64,000 nt of DNA. Source: Cohnella sp. CFH 77786. Its GTDB lineage: Bacteria; Bacillota; Bacilli; Paenibacillales; Paenibacillaceae. The translations under genes were made by a program, and so were the position numbers. Of this stretch, positions 1 through 8,575 are shown piece by piece (the stretch's first letter is position 1; each line of letters begins with the position of its first letter). The notes under the pieces were generated by a model. It saw nothing but the letters and a program-made list of their open reading frames with translations. It was not told the DNA's origin and did not search any database. The stretch spans positions 124,001-188,000 of the forward strand of contig NZ_WJIB01000002.1 of assembly GCF_019400745.1 (NCBI RefSeq), in the 5' to 3' direction.

Positions 1-1712
1 GACTCCAGCACCATTTTGGCGACTCTCCGCTCCCAAGATTCTTCCCGTTCCAGCCGCTCGACGATATCGTCCAATTCGCCGATCACCGATTCGAACAGAT
101 TGATTTTCTCGTGGAGCAGGTGAACGATATGTTCCTCGATCGTGCCGAGCGTGCACAGATTGTAGATTTTGACGTCTTGCGTCTGCCCCAGCCGATGGAC
201 ACGTCCGATTCGCTGCTCTACCCGCATCGGGTTCCAGGGCAGGTCGAAATTGATGATATGGTGGCAGAACTGCAGGTTGATGCCTTCTCCTCCGGCCTCG
301 GTGGCGATCATGACCTGGGCGCGCCGGCGGAACAGATCCATCATCCAGTCTTTGCGGCCCCGGTTCATGCCTCCGCGGTAGGGAACGGCCTGAATGCCGT
401 GCTCTCTGAAAAAACGGAGCAAATAGTCTTGCGTTTGGCGGTATTCCGTGAACACGATGGCTTTGTCGTTCATTTCCCGAATGAGCTCCATCGTTTTCTC
501 CGCCTTCGTATTGGCCTTGATGTTGCGGATCAGCTCGACCAGCTCCCAGATGCGGGCGCGCAAGGGCGAGCCCTCCGGCGTTTTCTTGAACAGGTTCACG
601 AGCGTGAGGAACACGGCATCCCGGCTGGAGCAAACCTCGCGCTGCAGCGTTACGAGGGAGAGCATGCTCGCGAGATCCCCGTTCTCGGCGTAGGCATGCC
701 GTTTGACGTAATCGGTAACGCCTTCGTACAGCGCCATCTCTTCGGGAGACAGCGTCAGCGGCACGTTCGTGACGAAACGGCGGGTGAACTCGACGCCTCC
801 GTCGGTGCGCCGGTTGCGGATCATGAGCTGGCCGATGTTTTCCTGCAGCTTGTCCTCGTTTTTGGCCGCGCGTTTCCCTCTCACGAAGTTGGAGTTGAAA
901 TCGCCCTCTTCTCCCAATTGCCCGGGCTTGAGCAAGGTGATCAGGTTGTAAAGCTCGCTGAGGTCGTTCTGCACGGGGGTAGCGGTCAGCAGCAGGCAAT
1001 ATTTCTTGCGGAGCTCGTTCACGAATCGATAGTTGCTCGTCCGCTTGTTTTTGAGCTTGTGCGCCTCGTCCACGATCAGCAGATCGTATTCGTTCTCCAG
1101 CAGCAGCTGGCGGTTCGGCTCCCGCTTGGCCGTATCCATGGAGGCGACGACGATTTCCTGCTGCCAGGAATGGATGCGTTTGTGGGGAATCGCGGGCAGG
1201 TCGAACTTCTGCACGAGCTCGCGCACCCATTGCAGCACGAGGGAAGCGGGTACGAGGATCAACGCTTTTTTGACAAGGCCCCGAACCCAGTATTCTTTGA
1301 GGATCAAGCCGGCTTCGATCGTTTTGCCCAGCCCGACCTCGTCCGCCAGAATGGCCCGGCCTCGCATCTCGTGGAGGACTTTGCGCGCCGTTTCGATCTG
1401 ATGGGGCATCGGCTCGAACGCGGGCAGCGCGCGCAGGCACTGCAGCTCGTGAAAATCGGTGACGAGCGAAGCTTCTTCTGCTTCCCAGGCGAGCTTGTAC
1501 AGCGTCCAATCGTCCCAAGGGCCGTTGCGCTCCGACCTGCGTTCCAAATCTTCGAAGGCGGAGCGTTCGAACGACAGCTCTACGAGCGGATGAATAAGCC
1601 TCGCGGGCGTATCGCCAGAGGCGGATGAGGACGGGGGCAGGGCGGCGGGCTCCGCGGCGGGAGGCATCGGAACGTTCGGCATGCCGATCGGCTGGGGTTT
1701 CGGGGTGAGCAA
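1..1712 (-). CDS. SNF2/RapA-type DEAD/DEAH-box helicase (3' end beyond window)
   Basis: Cytoplasmic SNF2-family ATPase, of the kind that remodels nucleic-acid/protein complexes or recycles RNA polymerase (RapA-like); the exact role is not known here. Read on the minus strand, the Walker A motif DEVGLGKT is near residue 120, the DEAH box (LLIVDEAHKLKN) near residue 213, and helicase motifs V (ATEAGGEGINLQF) and VI (RVEQRIGRVHRLGQ) near residues 460-500, so both RecA-like lobes are inside the window and only the C-terminal tail is missing. I start it at a TTG at 1712 because a GAGGAGG ribosome site (about 1721-1728) lies just upstream and an in-frame stop follows further up; the first in-frame ATG is at 1682. 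It is divergent from nrdJ. Family assignment is secure; substrate is unknown. Confidence 0.9.
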   Translation of the reverse strand, partial: MLTPKPQPIGMPNVPMPPAAEPAALPPSSSASGDTPARLIHPLVELSFERSAFEDLERRSERNGPWDDWTLYKLAWEAEEASLVTDFHELQCLRALPAFEPMPHQIETARKVLHEMRGRAILADEVGLGKTIEAGLILKEYWVRGLVKKALILVPASLVLQWVRELVQKFDLPAIPHKRIHSWQQEIVVASMDTAKREPNRQLLLENEYDLLIVDEAHKLKNKRTSNYRFVNELRKKYCLLLTATPVQNDLSELYNLITLLKPGQLGEEGDFNSNFVRGKRAAKNEDKLQENIGQLMIRNRRTDGGVEFTRRFVTNVPLTLSPEEMALYEGVTDYVKRHAYAENGDLASMLSLVTLQREVCSSRDAVFLTLVNLFKKTPEGSPLRARIWELVELIRNIKANTKAEKTMELIREMNDKAIVFTEYRQTQDYLLRFFREHGIQAVPYRGGMNRGRKDWMMDLFRRRAQVMIATEAGGEGINLQFCHHIINFDLPWNPMRVEQRIGRVHRLGQTQDVKIYNLCTLGTIEEHIVHLLHEKINLFESVIGELDDIVERLEREESWERRVAKMVLE

Positions 1713-1872
1713 CGGCGGGTCCTCCTCATCGTCGGAAGTTACCCCATTAGTATGAGCTTAGAAACGGCATTCAAAACGATATCCCCAAAAAGTGACTCGG
1801 TCCTTCGAAGCGGATGCCGAATTCTTATCATCCGGCAAGGAGCCCGGGAGCTATACGTTTTGTCCTATGGAT

Positions 1873-1921
1873 TCTCAATATGTGGTATAATATAATGACA
1901 GTCGATCACAATATCTTGAGT
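1873..1921 (+). promoter_or_regulatory. nrdJ promoter with paired NrdR-like boxes
   Basis: A TATAAT -10 hexamer lies at 1886-1891. Two 16-bp sites resembling the NrdR box consensus (acaCwATATaTwGtGt) are at 1873-1888 and 1906-1921, with their starts 33 bp apart, about three helical turns. This is the usual geometry for NrdR, the zinc-finger/ATP-cone repressor of ribonucleotide reductase genes. Box 1 overlaps the -10. The match is by eye (about 12-13 of 16 positions each). Confidence 0.5.
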
Positions 1922-2007
1922 GATCTTGGGCGATTCGGGATTCGGTTACGGCTCGTTGGAAATCATGAAACATCCATCATATCAAGCGATCGGGAGAGTG
2001 ATCCGGG

Positions 2008-5000
2008 GTGGAGACGGCGCAAACAAAGCGGTTGGAAGGGCTAAGCGAGAAAATCTTTTTGGACCGGTACGCATGGAAGAATGCGGACACCAGCGCCGCC
2101 AAAATCGGCGACGTCGTGCTCGTCCTGACGAAGGACGATCCGAAGTTTCCGGCCAAGGACGTAGGGGAAGTCGTGGGTCGCGACGGCAACAAAGTGACGG
2201 TTAAGCTGCGCAGCGGCGAGCTGGTGGAGTCCACGGTCGAGAAGCTGACCCTGACGATCGAGAAAACCCCGGAAGAAATGTGGGACCGCCTGGCGGCGGC
2301 GATGGCATCCGTCGAAACCTCTCCCGAGAAGCAGAAAGAATGGACCGAAAAGTTCCGCTGGGTGCTGGACGACTGGAAGCTCGTACCGGGCGGCCGTATC
2401 GCCGCGGGCGCGGGAGCGAGCGAAGAGCTGACGCTGTTCAATTGCTACGTCATCCCGTCCCCGCACGACAGCCGCGGCGGCATCATGGAAACGCTGACGG
2501 AAATGACGGAGATCATGGCGCGCGGCGGCGGCGTCGGCATCAACCTGTCTTCGTTGCGTCCCCGCCGTTCAATCGTTGCAGGCGTGAACGGTACCTCCAG
2601 CGGCGCCGTTTCCTGGGGCGGTCTGTTCAGCTACACGACCGGGTTGATCGAGCAGGGCGGTTCGCGCCGCGGCGCCTTAATGCTCATGATCAACGACTGG
2701 CATCCGGATGTGCTGGACTTCATCACGGTTAAGCAAACGATGGGCCAAGTGACGAACGCCAACCTGTCCGTGTGCGTCAGTAATGCGTTTATGAAAGCCG
2801 TCAAGGAAGACCTGGATTGGGATTTGGTGTTCCCGGACAAATCCGATCCGGAATACAACGAAATCTGGGACGGCGATTTGGACAAGTGGAAGAAGCTCGG
2901 CAAGAAGGTCGACCACTACCGCACCGTCCGCGCGCGCGACGTGTGGCACACGATCATCGAATCCGCGTGGAAATCGGCGGAGCCGGGCGTCGTGTTCATG
3001 GAATACTACAACCAGATGTCCAACAGCTGGTACTTCAACCCGATCATCTGCACGAACCCATGCTTTCATCCGGATACCCGGATATCGACGGAATTCGGTT
3101 TGATCCGCATCGAAGATTTGTATCGGAAAATGGGCGGAGAGTCGTTTCTGGTCGGTACGGATGCGCGTTTGGTGGAGCAGGCCCGCGTCGCAGGAGGTCG
3201 TTCATATGAAGTGCCGGGCGTTCATATGCGTTCAGCCGTCGTTTTTCCGACGGGGGTTAAGCAGACTTTAAATATCGCGCTGAAGAACGGTATGGAACTG
3301 AAAGTCACGCCGGAGCACCGGATATATACTCATAACGGTTGGAAAGAAGCCCGGAATCTGAACACCGAGGATTACGTATACGTGCAATCGGGAGAAGGAG
3401 CATTTTCGGATCATGACGGTTTGGGTGAGCAATGGGGGATGTTCCTTGGTTGGCTGACAGGCGACGGTTGGATTTCGAAACAAGGCGACATCGGTATGGT
3501 ATTCGGTGCGAACGATGCCGAAGTCATCGAATGCATGGTTGAAGCAGGGGAATCAATTTCGGGCATTAAGGCGAAAGTGTTCGAACGCCCTAATGGAACG
3601 AAACATATATTTTGGCATAGGAAAGCGCTGCGGAATCGGCTTCTGGAGCTCGGTGTGAAGCATGTGAAGGCGCCGGAGAAAGAGGTGCCGCAAGCGCTGT
3701 TTACGGCCTCCAAACCGACGGTTACCGCCTTCCTGCAGGCGTTGTTCAGTGCAGACGGTACGGTTTGCGACAGGGACGAAATGCATCGTACCGTACGACT
3801 CTCGTCCTCTTCCAAGAAGCTTCTGCAAGGTGTGCAATTGCTGTTGTTGAACTACGGTATTCACGGGTTGATTTACGAACGGCCCAAATCGTCGCAAATG
3901 AACTTTCAGTATACGAAGCTGAATGGCGAGCACCGTACGTACGAAAGCAGGCCGTTTTTCGAGCTGGAGCTCAACGGAAACAACATTGCTGTGTTTAAGG
4001 AAGAGATTGGTTTCCGGTATGCATCGAGGAAGCAAGAGGCGTTGAACCGGATCGCTCGGCCTTCCCGCAAATCCGAGAAATTTGTCTCCAAGGTCGAAAA
4101 CGTAACACCAGGGGATGTTGTAACGGTATACGACATTACCGAACCGATGACGCATTCCCTTATCGCGAACGGCATGGTTGTTCACAACTGCGGGGAACAA
4201 GGCCTGCCAGCTTGGGGCGTCTGCAACCTGTCCGCGATCAACCTGTCCAAGTTCTACGACGCCGAGAAGCATGATGTAGACTGGGAGGAGCTCGGCAAGG
4301 TTGTCCGTTACGCGACCCGTTTTCTGGACAATGTCATCGACAAGACGCCTTACCATTTCCCGGAGAACGAGCGCAACCAGAAGAACGAGCGCCGCGTCGG
4401 CCTGGGCACGATGGGATTGGCCGAGCTGATGATCCGCCTGGAAATACGCTACGGCAGCGAGGACTCCCTGGAATTCCTCGACAAGCTGTACGGCTTCATG
4501 GCCCGGGAAGCGTACCTCGCGTCCACGGAAATCGCCGCAGAGAAAGGCTCCTTCCCGGCGTTCGACGCCGAGAAGTTCCTGCAATCCGGCTTCATGAAGA
4601 ACATGGCGGAAGTTTATCCCGAAGTCGGCGAAGCCGTACGGAAACGCGGCATGCGCAACGTCACCGTCATCACCCAGGCGCCGACCGGTTCCACGGGTAC
4701 GATGGTCGGTACGTCCACCGGCATCGAGCCGTACTTCGCGTTCGAATATTTCCGTCAGAGCCGCCTCGGCTTCGACAAGCAATACGTGCCGATCGCGCAA
4801 GAATGGAAGGACGCGCACCCGGGCGAAGAGCTGCCGGCATGGTTCGTTACCGCCATGGATCTGTCCGCCATGGACCACATCCGCGCGCAAGCGGCGATCC
4901 AGCGCTGGGTCGACAGTTCCATCTCCAAGACGGCGAACGCGCCGGCCGACTTCACGGTCGAAGAGACCAAAGAGCTGTACGAGAAAGCGTTCGAGCTCGG

Positions 5001-5754
5001 CTGTAAAGGCGTAACCATCTATCGCGACGGAAGCCGCGACGTGCAGGTCCTGAGTACGTCGAAGGACAAGAAGAAAGAGGATGAGAAGCCGCTTGCCGAA
5101 GCGTCGGCCCCGGCATCCGAGCCGGCAGCCGCGGTTCCCGCAGCGGACGCGGCTGCCGCCTCTGGACTGAACGCGGCGCTGAACGAGAACGTGACGCCGG
5201 CTCAAGCCCAGATGTTCGACAAGCAGTACAAGTCCCGCCCGAAAGTGCTGCGGGGCGCAACGTACAAATACAATACGCCGTTCGGCATGGCGTATATTAC
5301 GGTCAACGACATCGACGGCACGCCGGGAGAGATTTTCCTGAACGTCGGCAAAGCCGGCTCGGACGTGTTCGCGATGGCGGAAGCGCTCGGCCGCGTCTGC
5401 TCGCTGTTTCTGAGGTACGGCGACCACGGCAACAAGGTACAGCTGCTCGTCAAGCATCTCAAGGGCATCGGCGGCTCCGGCGCCGTCGGCTTCGGCCCGA
5501 ACCGCGTCGAATCGATCGCGGACGCGGTGGCCAAGGCACTCCAGCAGCATGCCGGTCTGGCGGATTCCGAGCAGTACGCGGGGAACCATACGCCGCCGAT
5601 CGCAGCCACCGCCGAATCCGGCGGCCCGGTCGCTCCGCAAACCGATAAACCGTACCAATCCAAGGACTTGTGCCCGTCCTGCGGCTCGGCCTCGCTGCTG
5701 AACATGGAAGGATGTAAAACCTGCGGGAATTGCGGGTATAGCAAGTGTTCGTAA
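2008..5754 (+). CDS. nrdJ: adenosylcobalamin-dependent (class II) ribonucleotide reductase with in-frame intein
   Basis: Reduces ribonucleotides to deoxyribonucleotides using B12 as the radical source. The 1248-residue precursor is 376 residues longer than the roughly 870-residue mature enzyme expected. The extra piece, residues 352-727, is an intein. Extein landmarks: first redox Cys in LFNCYVIPS (Cys146); the class II active-site motif N-P-C-G-E, split so that N-P precedes the intein and C-G-E follows it (Cys728); the second redox Cys in GVCNLSAINLS 11 residues later; and a C-terminal zinc ribbon with CPSCG and CGNCGYSKC. An Ala/Pro-rich linker sits near residues 1030-1055. GTG start at 2008 with GGGAGAG upstream. 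The gene is monocistronic, ending at a strong terminator. Activity should depend on protein splicing. Confidence 0.96.
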   Translation: METAQTKRLEGLSEKIFLDRYAWKNADTSAAKIGDVVLVLTKDDPKFPAKDVGEVVGRDGNKVTVKLRSGELVESTVEKLTLTIEKTPEEMWDRLAAAMASVETSPEKQKEWTEKFRWVLDDWKLVPGGRIAAGAGASEELTLFNCYVIPSPHDSRGGIMETLTEMTEIMARGGGVGINLSSLRPRRSIVAGVNGTSSGAVSWGGLFSYTTGLIEQGGSRRGALMLMINDWHPDVLDFITVKQTMGQVTNANLSVCVSNAFMKAVKEDLDWDLVFPDKSDPEYNEIWDGDLDKWKKLGKKVDHYRTVRARDVWHTIIESAWKSAEPGVVFMEYYNQMSNSWYFNPIICTNPCFHPDTRISTEFGLIRIEDLYRKMGGESFLVGTDARLVEQARVAGGRSYEVPGVHMRSAVVFPTGVKQTLNIALKNGMELKVTPEHRIYTHNGWKEARNLNTEDYVYVQSGEGAFSDHDGLGEQWGMFLGWLTGDGWISKQGDIGMVFGANDAEVIECMVEAGESISGIKAKVFERPNGTKHIFWHRKALRNRLLELGVKHVKAPEKEVPQALFTASKPTVTAFLQALFSADGTVCDRDEMHRTVRLSSSSKKLLQGVQLLLLNYGIHGLIYERPKSSQMNFQYTKLNGEHRTYESRPFFELELNGNNIAVFKEEIGFRYASRKQEALNRIARPSRKSEKFVSKVENVTPGDVVTVYDITEPMTHSLIANGMVVHNCGEQGLPAWGVCNLSAINLSKFYDAEKHDVDWEELGKVVRYATRFLDNVIDKTPYHFPENERNQKNERRVGLGTMGLAELMIRLEIRYGSEDSLEFLDKLYGFMAREAYLASTEIAAEKGSFPAFDAEKFLQSGFMKNMAEVYPEVGEAVRKRGMRNVTVITQAPTGSTGTMVGTSTGIEPYFAFEYFRQSRLGFDKQYVPIAQEWKDAHPGEELPAWFVTAMDLSAMDHIRAQAAIQRWVDSSISKTANAPADFTVEETKELYEKAFELGCKGVTIYRDGSRDVQVLSTSKDKKKEDEKPLAEASAPASEPAAAVPAADAAAASGLNAALNENVTPAQAQMFDKQYKSRPKVLRGATYKYNTPFGMAYITVNDIDGTPGEIFLNVGKAGSDVFAMAEALGRVCSLFLRYGDHGNKVQLLVKHLKGIGGSGAVGFGPNRVESIADAVAKALQQHAGLADSEQYAGNHTPPIAATAESGGPVAPQTDKPYQSKDLCPSCGSASLLNMEGCKTCGNCGYSKCS
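3061..4188 (+). other. LAGLIDADG intein inside nrdJ
   Basis: A 376-residue protein-splicing element. It begins with Cys (CFHPDTRISTEFG), has a block B TxxH (TPEHRIYTHNG, intein residue about 82), two dodecapeptide homing-endonuclease motifs (FLGWLTGDGW near 127 and LQALFSADG near 224), block F (VYDITEPMTHSLIANG) and ends MVVHN before the +1 Cys. All standard splicing residues are present: Cys1, block B Thr/His, penultimate His, terminal Asn, +1 Cys. Both endonuclease motifs keep an acidic residue, so the endonuclease may be active. The codons look more AT-rich than the flanking extein, consistent with horizontal spread. Confidence 0.95.
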
Positions 5755-5762
5755 AACAGAGA

Positions 5763-5790
5763 AGACCCCGGCGACGGGGTCTTTTTTTTC
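5763..5790 (+). terminator. rho-independent terminator of nrdJ
   Basis: Eight-base stem AGACCCCG (5763-5770) and CGGGGTCT (5775-5782) with a GCGA loop, followed by a run of T that opens a long pyrimidine tract. Confidence 0.93.
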
Positions 5791-5876
5791 TCTTTTCTTT
5801 TTTTTCTTTGCTTTCCTTTTTCTTCTTCTTTTCTTTCTTCTATTTTCCTCGTTTCTTTTTCTTTTTCTTTTTCTTC
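5781..5876 (+). repeat. pyrimidine-only tract
   Basis: About 96 bases of C and T with only three purines (5810, 5842, 5851), built from TTTC/TTCTT units. It begins in the T-run of the nrdJ terminator. No coding potential was credited. Such mirror-like homopyrimidine DNA can form triplex structures or slip in replication. Confidence 0.85.
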
Positions 5877-6002
5877 AAATCTTTGCTCCAAATATAACCT
5901 CGATGCCCAATATGTTTTCAGTGATTAATTGTTTCCACCCTCTTAGAAATAGATGTGTCAAATATGACAAATACTTATTAATAAAGGGTGGATTTTGCCT
6001 TT

Positions 6003-6957
6003 ATGGTTTTTCTTCGTTCAGCCTCTCTTTTGTTACTCAGTCTGATGATTATTTTATCCCCAATTAACCTCAACATTGCTAATGCTGCTTCATCCAAGCT
6101 TCCCATGTCGTCTGAAAAAGTCAAGAAAGAATTTAAAAACCGTCCCGCCAAAGGACAAAGGATAGAAATTGCTGAATGGCGCTCTGCAAACGCCAAACAT
6201 TTTTTTAAAGATGATGGCGACTTCCAGATGGAGGTTTCAAAGGATTCCATTTTTTATCAAGATGTTAAAACAAAACAGTGGAAAGATATAGACAATACAC
6301 TCGTTGCCTCTGACAAAAAGAAAAATGGATTCAAAAATAAAGCAAACAAATTTGAAGTTAACTTTTCTTCAACCACGAATGATGGATCGATACTGGACTT
6401 TACTATTGGTAATGCAGAAATCGAGTTTTATTCTAAAGAAGCACAAACCAGTTGGCAGAGGCAATTAGAACTACTAATAACGTATTACCTATCAAATCCT
6501 CGAGTAGTCTGTCAATTGGAGCTGCCGTGTCCGCATCAATTTCATCAGGATACACTGGCGCAAAGCTCGACAGCAAAATAAGTAATATTAGTCCGCATAA
6601 GTCTTATAATACAAATTATTCTCCTATTAATCCTTTGTATTCAACAAGTGCAGTAAGGGTTGGAGTTAAATCGTAGGCAAAATTGGAACATCAAGTTTTG
6701 TCGTAGGAATGGCCTCAGATGCCATATTAGGTGCAACTGGACTAGATCCTGATTATAATGCAAGAGATAGTCTTATTGATAATGTAATAAATACAGCAAT
6801 TGGTATTGGGATTGGTTTCGTTGCTGTAACTGTGTTTAGTGCTTCTGCACCAGTCGCGCTTGGTGCAGGACTATTATACGGAGTAGGGTATTCAGCTGTA
6901 AGTGCTGGAAGAAAATTGGGTGGCATAGTCTTCTTTAATGAATTGGTGGTGATTTAG
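6003..6957 (+). pseudogene. decayed secreted RHS/WapA-like toxin remnant
   Basis: A broken secreted protein. The first frame (ATG at 6003; an in-frame GTG lies at 5988) has a signal peptide ending ANAAS, then a stretch (QWKDIDNTLV, NKANKFEVNF) that resembles N-terminal regions of large Gram-positive RHS/WapA wall-associated toxins. After about 6440 the reading continues in a second frame (AVSASISSGYTGAKLDS to RVGVKS, stop near 6676), and after a further single-base slip in a third frame (VGKIGTSSFVVGMASD, then a Gly/Ala-rich hydrophobic segment to 6957). The long central repeats expected for this family are missing, so I read it as an internal deletion plus two frameshifts. The DNA is much more AT-rich than nrdJ. 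The family call rests on recalled sequence character only. Confidence 0.55.
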
Positions 6958-6958
6958 A

Positions 6959-7336
6959 ATGCTTGGATTACAGCTTTTGCCTAAACCAGTACTAGGGCTT
7001 ATTTCTTTAGTTGTGGGATGCTTTTTCCTATATAAATTATTACGAACTCCTTCTCATAATCGCGTTTCAGCAAGTGCATTCGTGATCGCCGCTTTTTCTA
7101 CTTCATTCGTTACTTTACTCGATTACCTAGATGTTCTTGAATCAAACCAACTAGGCAATCTTGAAATCGGGAGTTTATTAGTTTCATTAATCATCATGGT
7201 TTATGGAGTATATATATCCTATAATAAGGGCCCCGATGAACAGAGGCTTAGATGGAGAGAGACATTTAAAGTATTAATAATTCTTTTGATTTTTCTAATT
7301 TTATTTGTCTTATTTGCAAAAGTGTTCTTATATTGA
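6959..7336 (+). CDS. small four-helix membrane protein (possible immunity protein)
   Basis: A 125-residue integral membrane protein with about four hydrophobic segments (roughly residues 10-25, 38-56, 70-88 and 103-124) and short charged loops (NKGPDEQRLRWRE). No family recognised. It starts one base after the stop of the broken toxin-like remnant, the arrangement expected of a toxin/immunity pair, and ends before a hairpin terminator. The next gene, 7531-7911, has almost the same length and topology. The immunity role is inferred from position only. Confidence 0.6.
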   Translation: MLGLQLLPKPVLGLISLVVGCFFLYKLLRTPSHNRVSASAFVIAAFSTSFVTLLDYLDVLESNQLGNLEIGSLLVSLIIMVYGVYISYNKGPDEQRLRWRETFKVLIILLIFLILFVLFAKVFLY

Positions 7337-7383
7337 AGCTGTCAAGTTGAAGGCTCATTGAACGAAATGAGTTCCAGCTATAA

Positions 7384-7420
7384 GAAAAGAAATCCGGTCA
7401 ATTTTACTGGATTTCTTTTC
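7384..7420 (+). terminator. hairpin terminator, copy 1 of a repeat
   Basis: Stem GAAAAGAAATCC (7384-7395) and GGATTTCTTTTC (7409-7420), A-rich before and T-rich after, so it could work in both directions. A near-identical hairpin is at 8101-8143, after the next gene. Confidence 0.7.
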
Positions 7421-7530
7421 TTTCAACAAGAAGGATTGGGGGATAGTCGAAAATAGTTTGCTCACCAATTCTATCCGGTGTGGTAATTGGTCCAGGTGTC
7501 TTTTTTGGAGACAATGGGGGTAAACGTTTA

Positions 7531-7911
7531 ATGCTTAGTTTTTATGCAAATATTCCATGGCCAATGTATCTAATTTTGTCTATTGGTGTACCAATACCGA
7601 TTTTGATTTATATTATTAAAAATCGTTGTAAATATCCAGGTTCATTTACAATAGCTTTGCTAATGACCTCTTATTCTTCAGTATCAGCTGGATTAATTAA
7701 AATTGATGTCGTAAGTAACGGGCAACTTCATCTTCCGACATGGCTACCGTTGCCGGGGCTGGCAGGACTACCGTTGTTTTTGGTAGCTGCTTTTCAAAGC
7801 ACGAAAGATAATCCGGAAAAAAGAAGAATTGTGATTATTTGTGCTGTTGTTTTTATTGTAGCACTCCTGATGATAGCGTTTGTTGTTATTTCGAAATTAA
7901 TCCAAAGATAG
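7531..7911 (+). CDS. small four-helix membrane protein (possible orphan immunity protein)
   Basis: A 126-residue membrane protein with about four hydrophobic segments and a charged loop (STKDNPEKRR) before the last helix. I start it at the ATG at 7531, ten bases after a GGGGG tract; the frame is open further upstream to 7480 (SGVVIGPGVFFGDN), which may be the end of a lost upstream gene. Same size, topology and flanking hairpin as 6959-7336 although the sequences are not clearly alike. No family recognised; orphan immunity gene is a guess from context. Confidence 0.5.
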   Translation: MLSFYANIPWPMYLILSIGVPIPILIYIIKNRCKYPGSFTIALLMTSYSSVSAGLIKIDVVSNGQLHLPTWLPLPGLAGLPLFLVAAFQSTKDNPEKRRIVIICAVVFIVALLMIAFVVISKLIQR

Positions 7912-8362
7912 TATCTCCAAATGCTGATAGACCACATGCGAGCGTAACAACTCCATGTTGTCTCTGTTTTATTAAACATTCAACTCGCAGAATTTAGGAA
8001 GAAATCCCGATGCACCTGAATTTCACCAAGGAAGTTCTGGGAAGCCGGTGGAAGTTATTCAGGGTCAGAAAAGGCATTTTGAAGAACGATGAAAAGAAAC
8101 GATGAAAAGAAATCCGGTCATTTTGGCTGGATTTCTTTTCATTAGCAACGTCAACAAAAGCTTAGAGTTAACGTCGTGCATATTTATACATTGCTGCTCG
8201 AGAGGATTTTCTCATTAAATGTGAAAATGGATATCGTCACGAAGTAATTGTGAATTTTTCATTATCACCAATTATGAAAACGTCCTTATAGTAATAGGGA
8301 TTGTCCCCAATTTTTTCTCAACAATTCTGACACCACACACTTTTTCTTTTTGTGATTTTTCA
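7912..8362. other. gene-poor, AT-rich stretch with fragments
   Basis: Contains a short plus-strand frame (about 7991-8092) reading NLGRNPDAPEFHQGSSGKPVEV without a start, possibly the tail of a lost toxin, and the second copy of the hairpin. From about 8160 to 8362 I see no convincing gene. Confidence 0.5.
8101..8143 (+). terminator. hairpin terminator, copy 2 of a repeat
   Basis: ATGAAAAGAAATCC pairs with GGATTTCTTTTCAT around a short loop; the stem and loop start (AAATCCGGTCA) match copy 1 at 7384. It is preceded by a short tandem duplication of GATGAAAAGAAA. Confidence 0.65.
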
Positions 8363-8575
8363 TTGAAAGTTGTAAATGTTTCAAAGAAAGTTGGAAGTGT
8401 TGTTTCAGAACTTCCTAAAGTTCATTTATGCATATCACTGAATGAAGCCGGCGAAATTGAGGGGACAATAACAATTAATGATAAAGGTGAAAAGAGGATC
8501 AATATTTCGAATGAAAATGATAGATACATAGAGAACAGATCAAATTATTCTTGGTGTTGGAGGGAGGTGCATTAA
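8363..8575 (+). CDS. hypothetical short protein
   Basis: A 70-residue frame from a TTG at 8363 (KVVNVSKKVGSVVSELPKVHL, then NEAGEIEGTITINDKGEKRI). No clear ribosome site and no family recognised; the frame stays open upstream to about 8229 without a good start. It may be a fragment in this decayed island. Confidence 0.25.
   Translation: MKVVNVSKKVGSVVSELPKVHLCISLNEAGEIEGTITINDKGEKRINISNENDRYIENRSNYSWCWREVH

Noticed and set aside
111-1628. Long open frame on the plus strand
   Set aside because: It is antisense to the SNF2 helicase, whose motifs are clear on the minus strand; the plus frame gives no recognisable family.
3553-5658. Long minus-strand frame opposite nrdJ
   Set aside because: His/Arg/Val-rich translation typical of the reverse of a GC-rich gene; nrdJ and its intein are certain.
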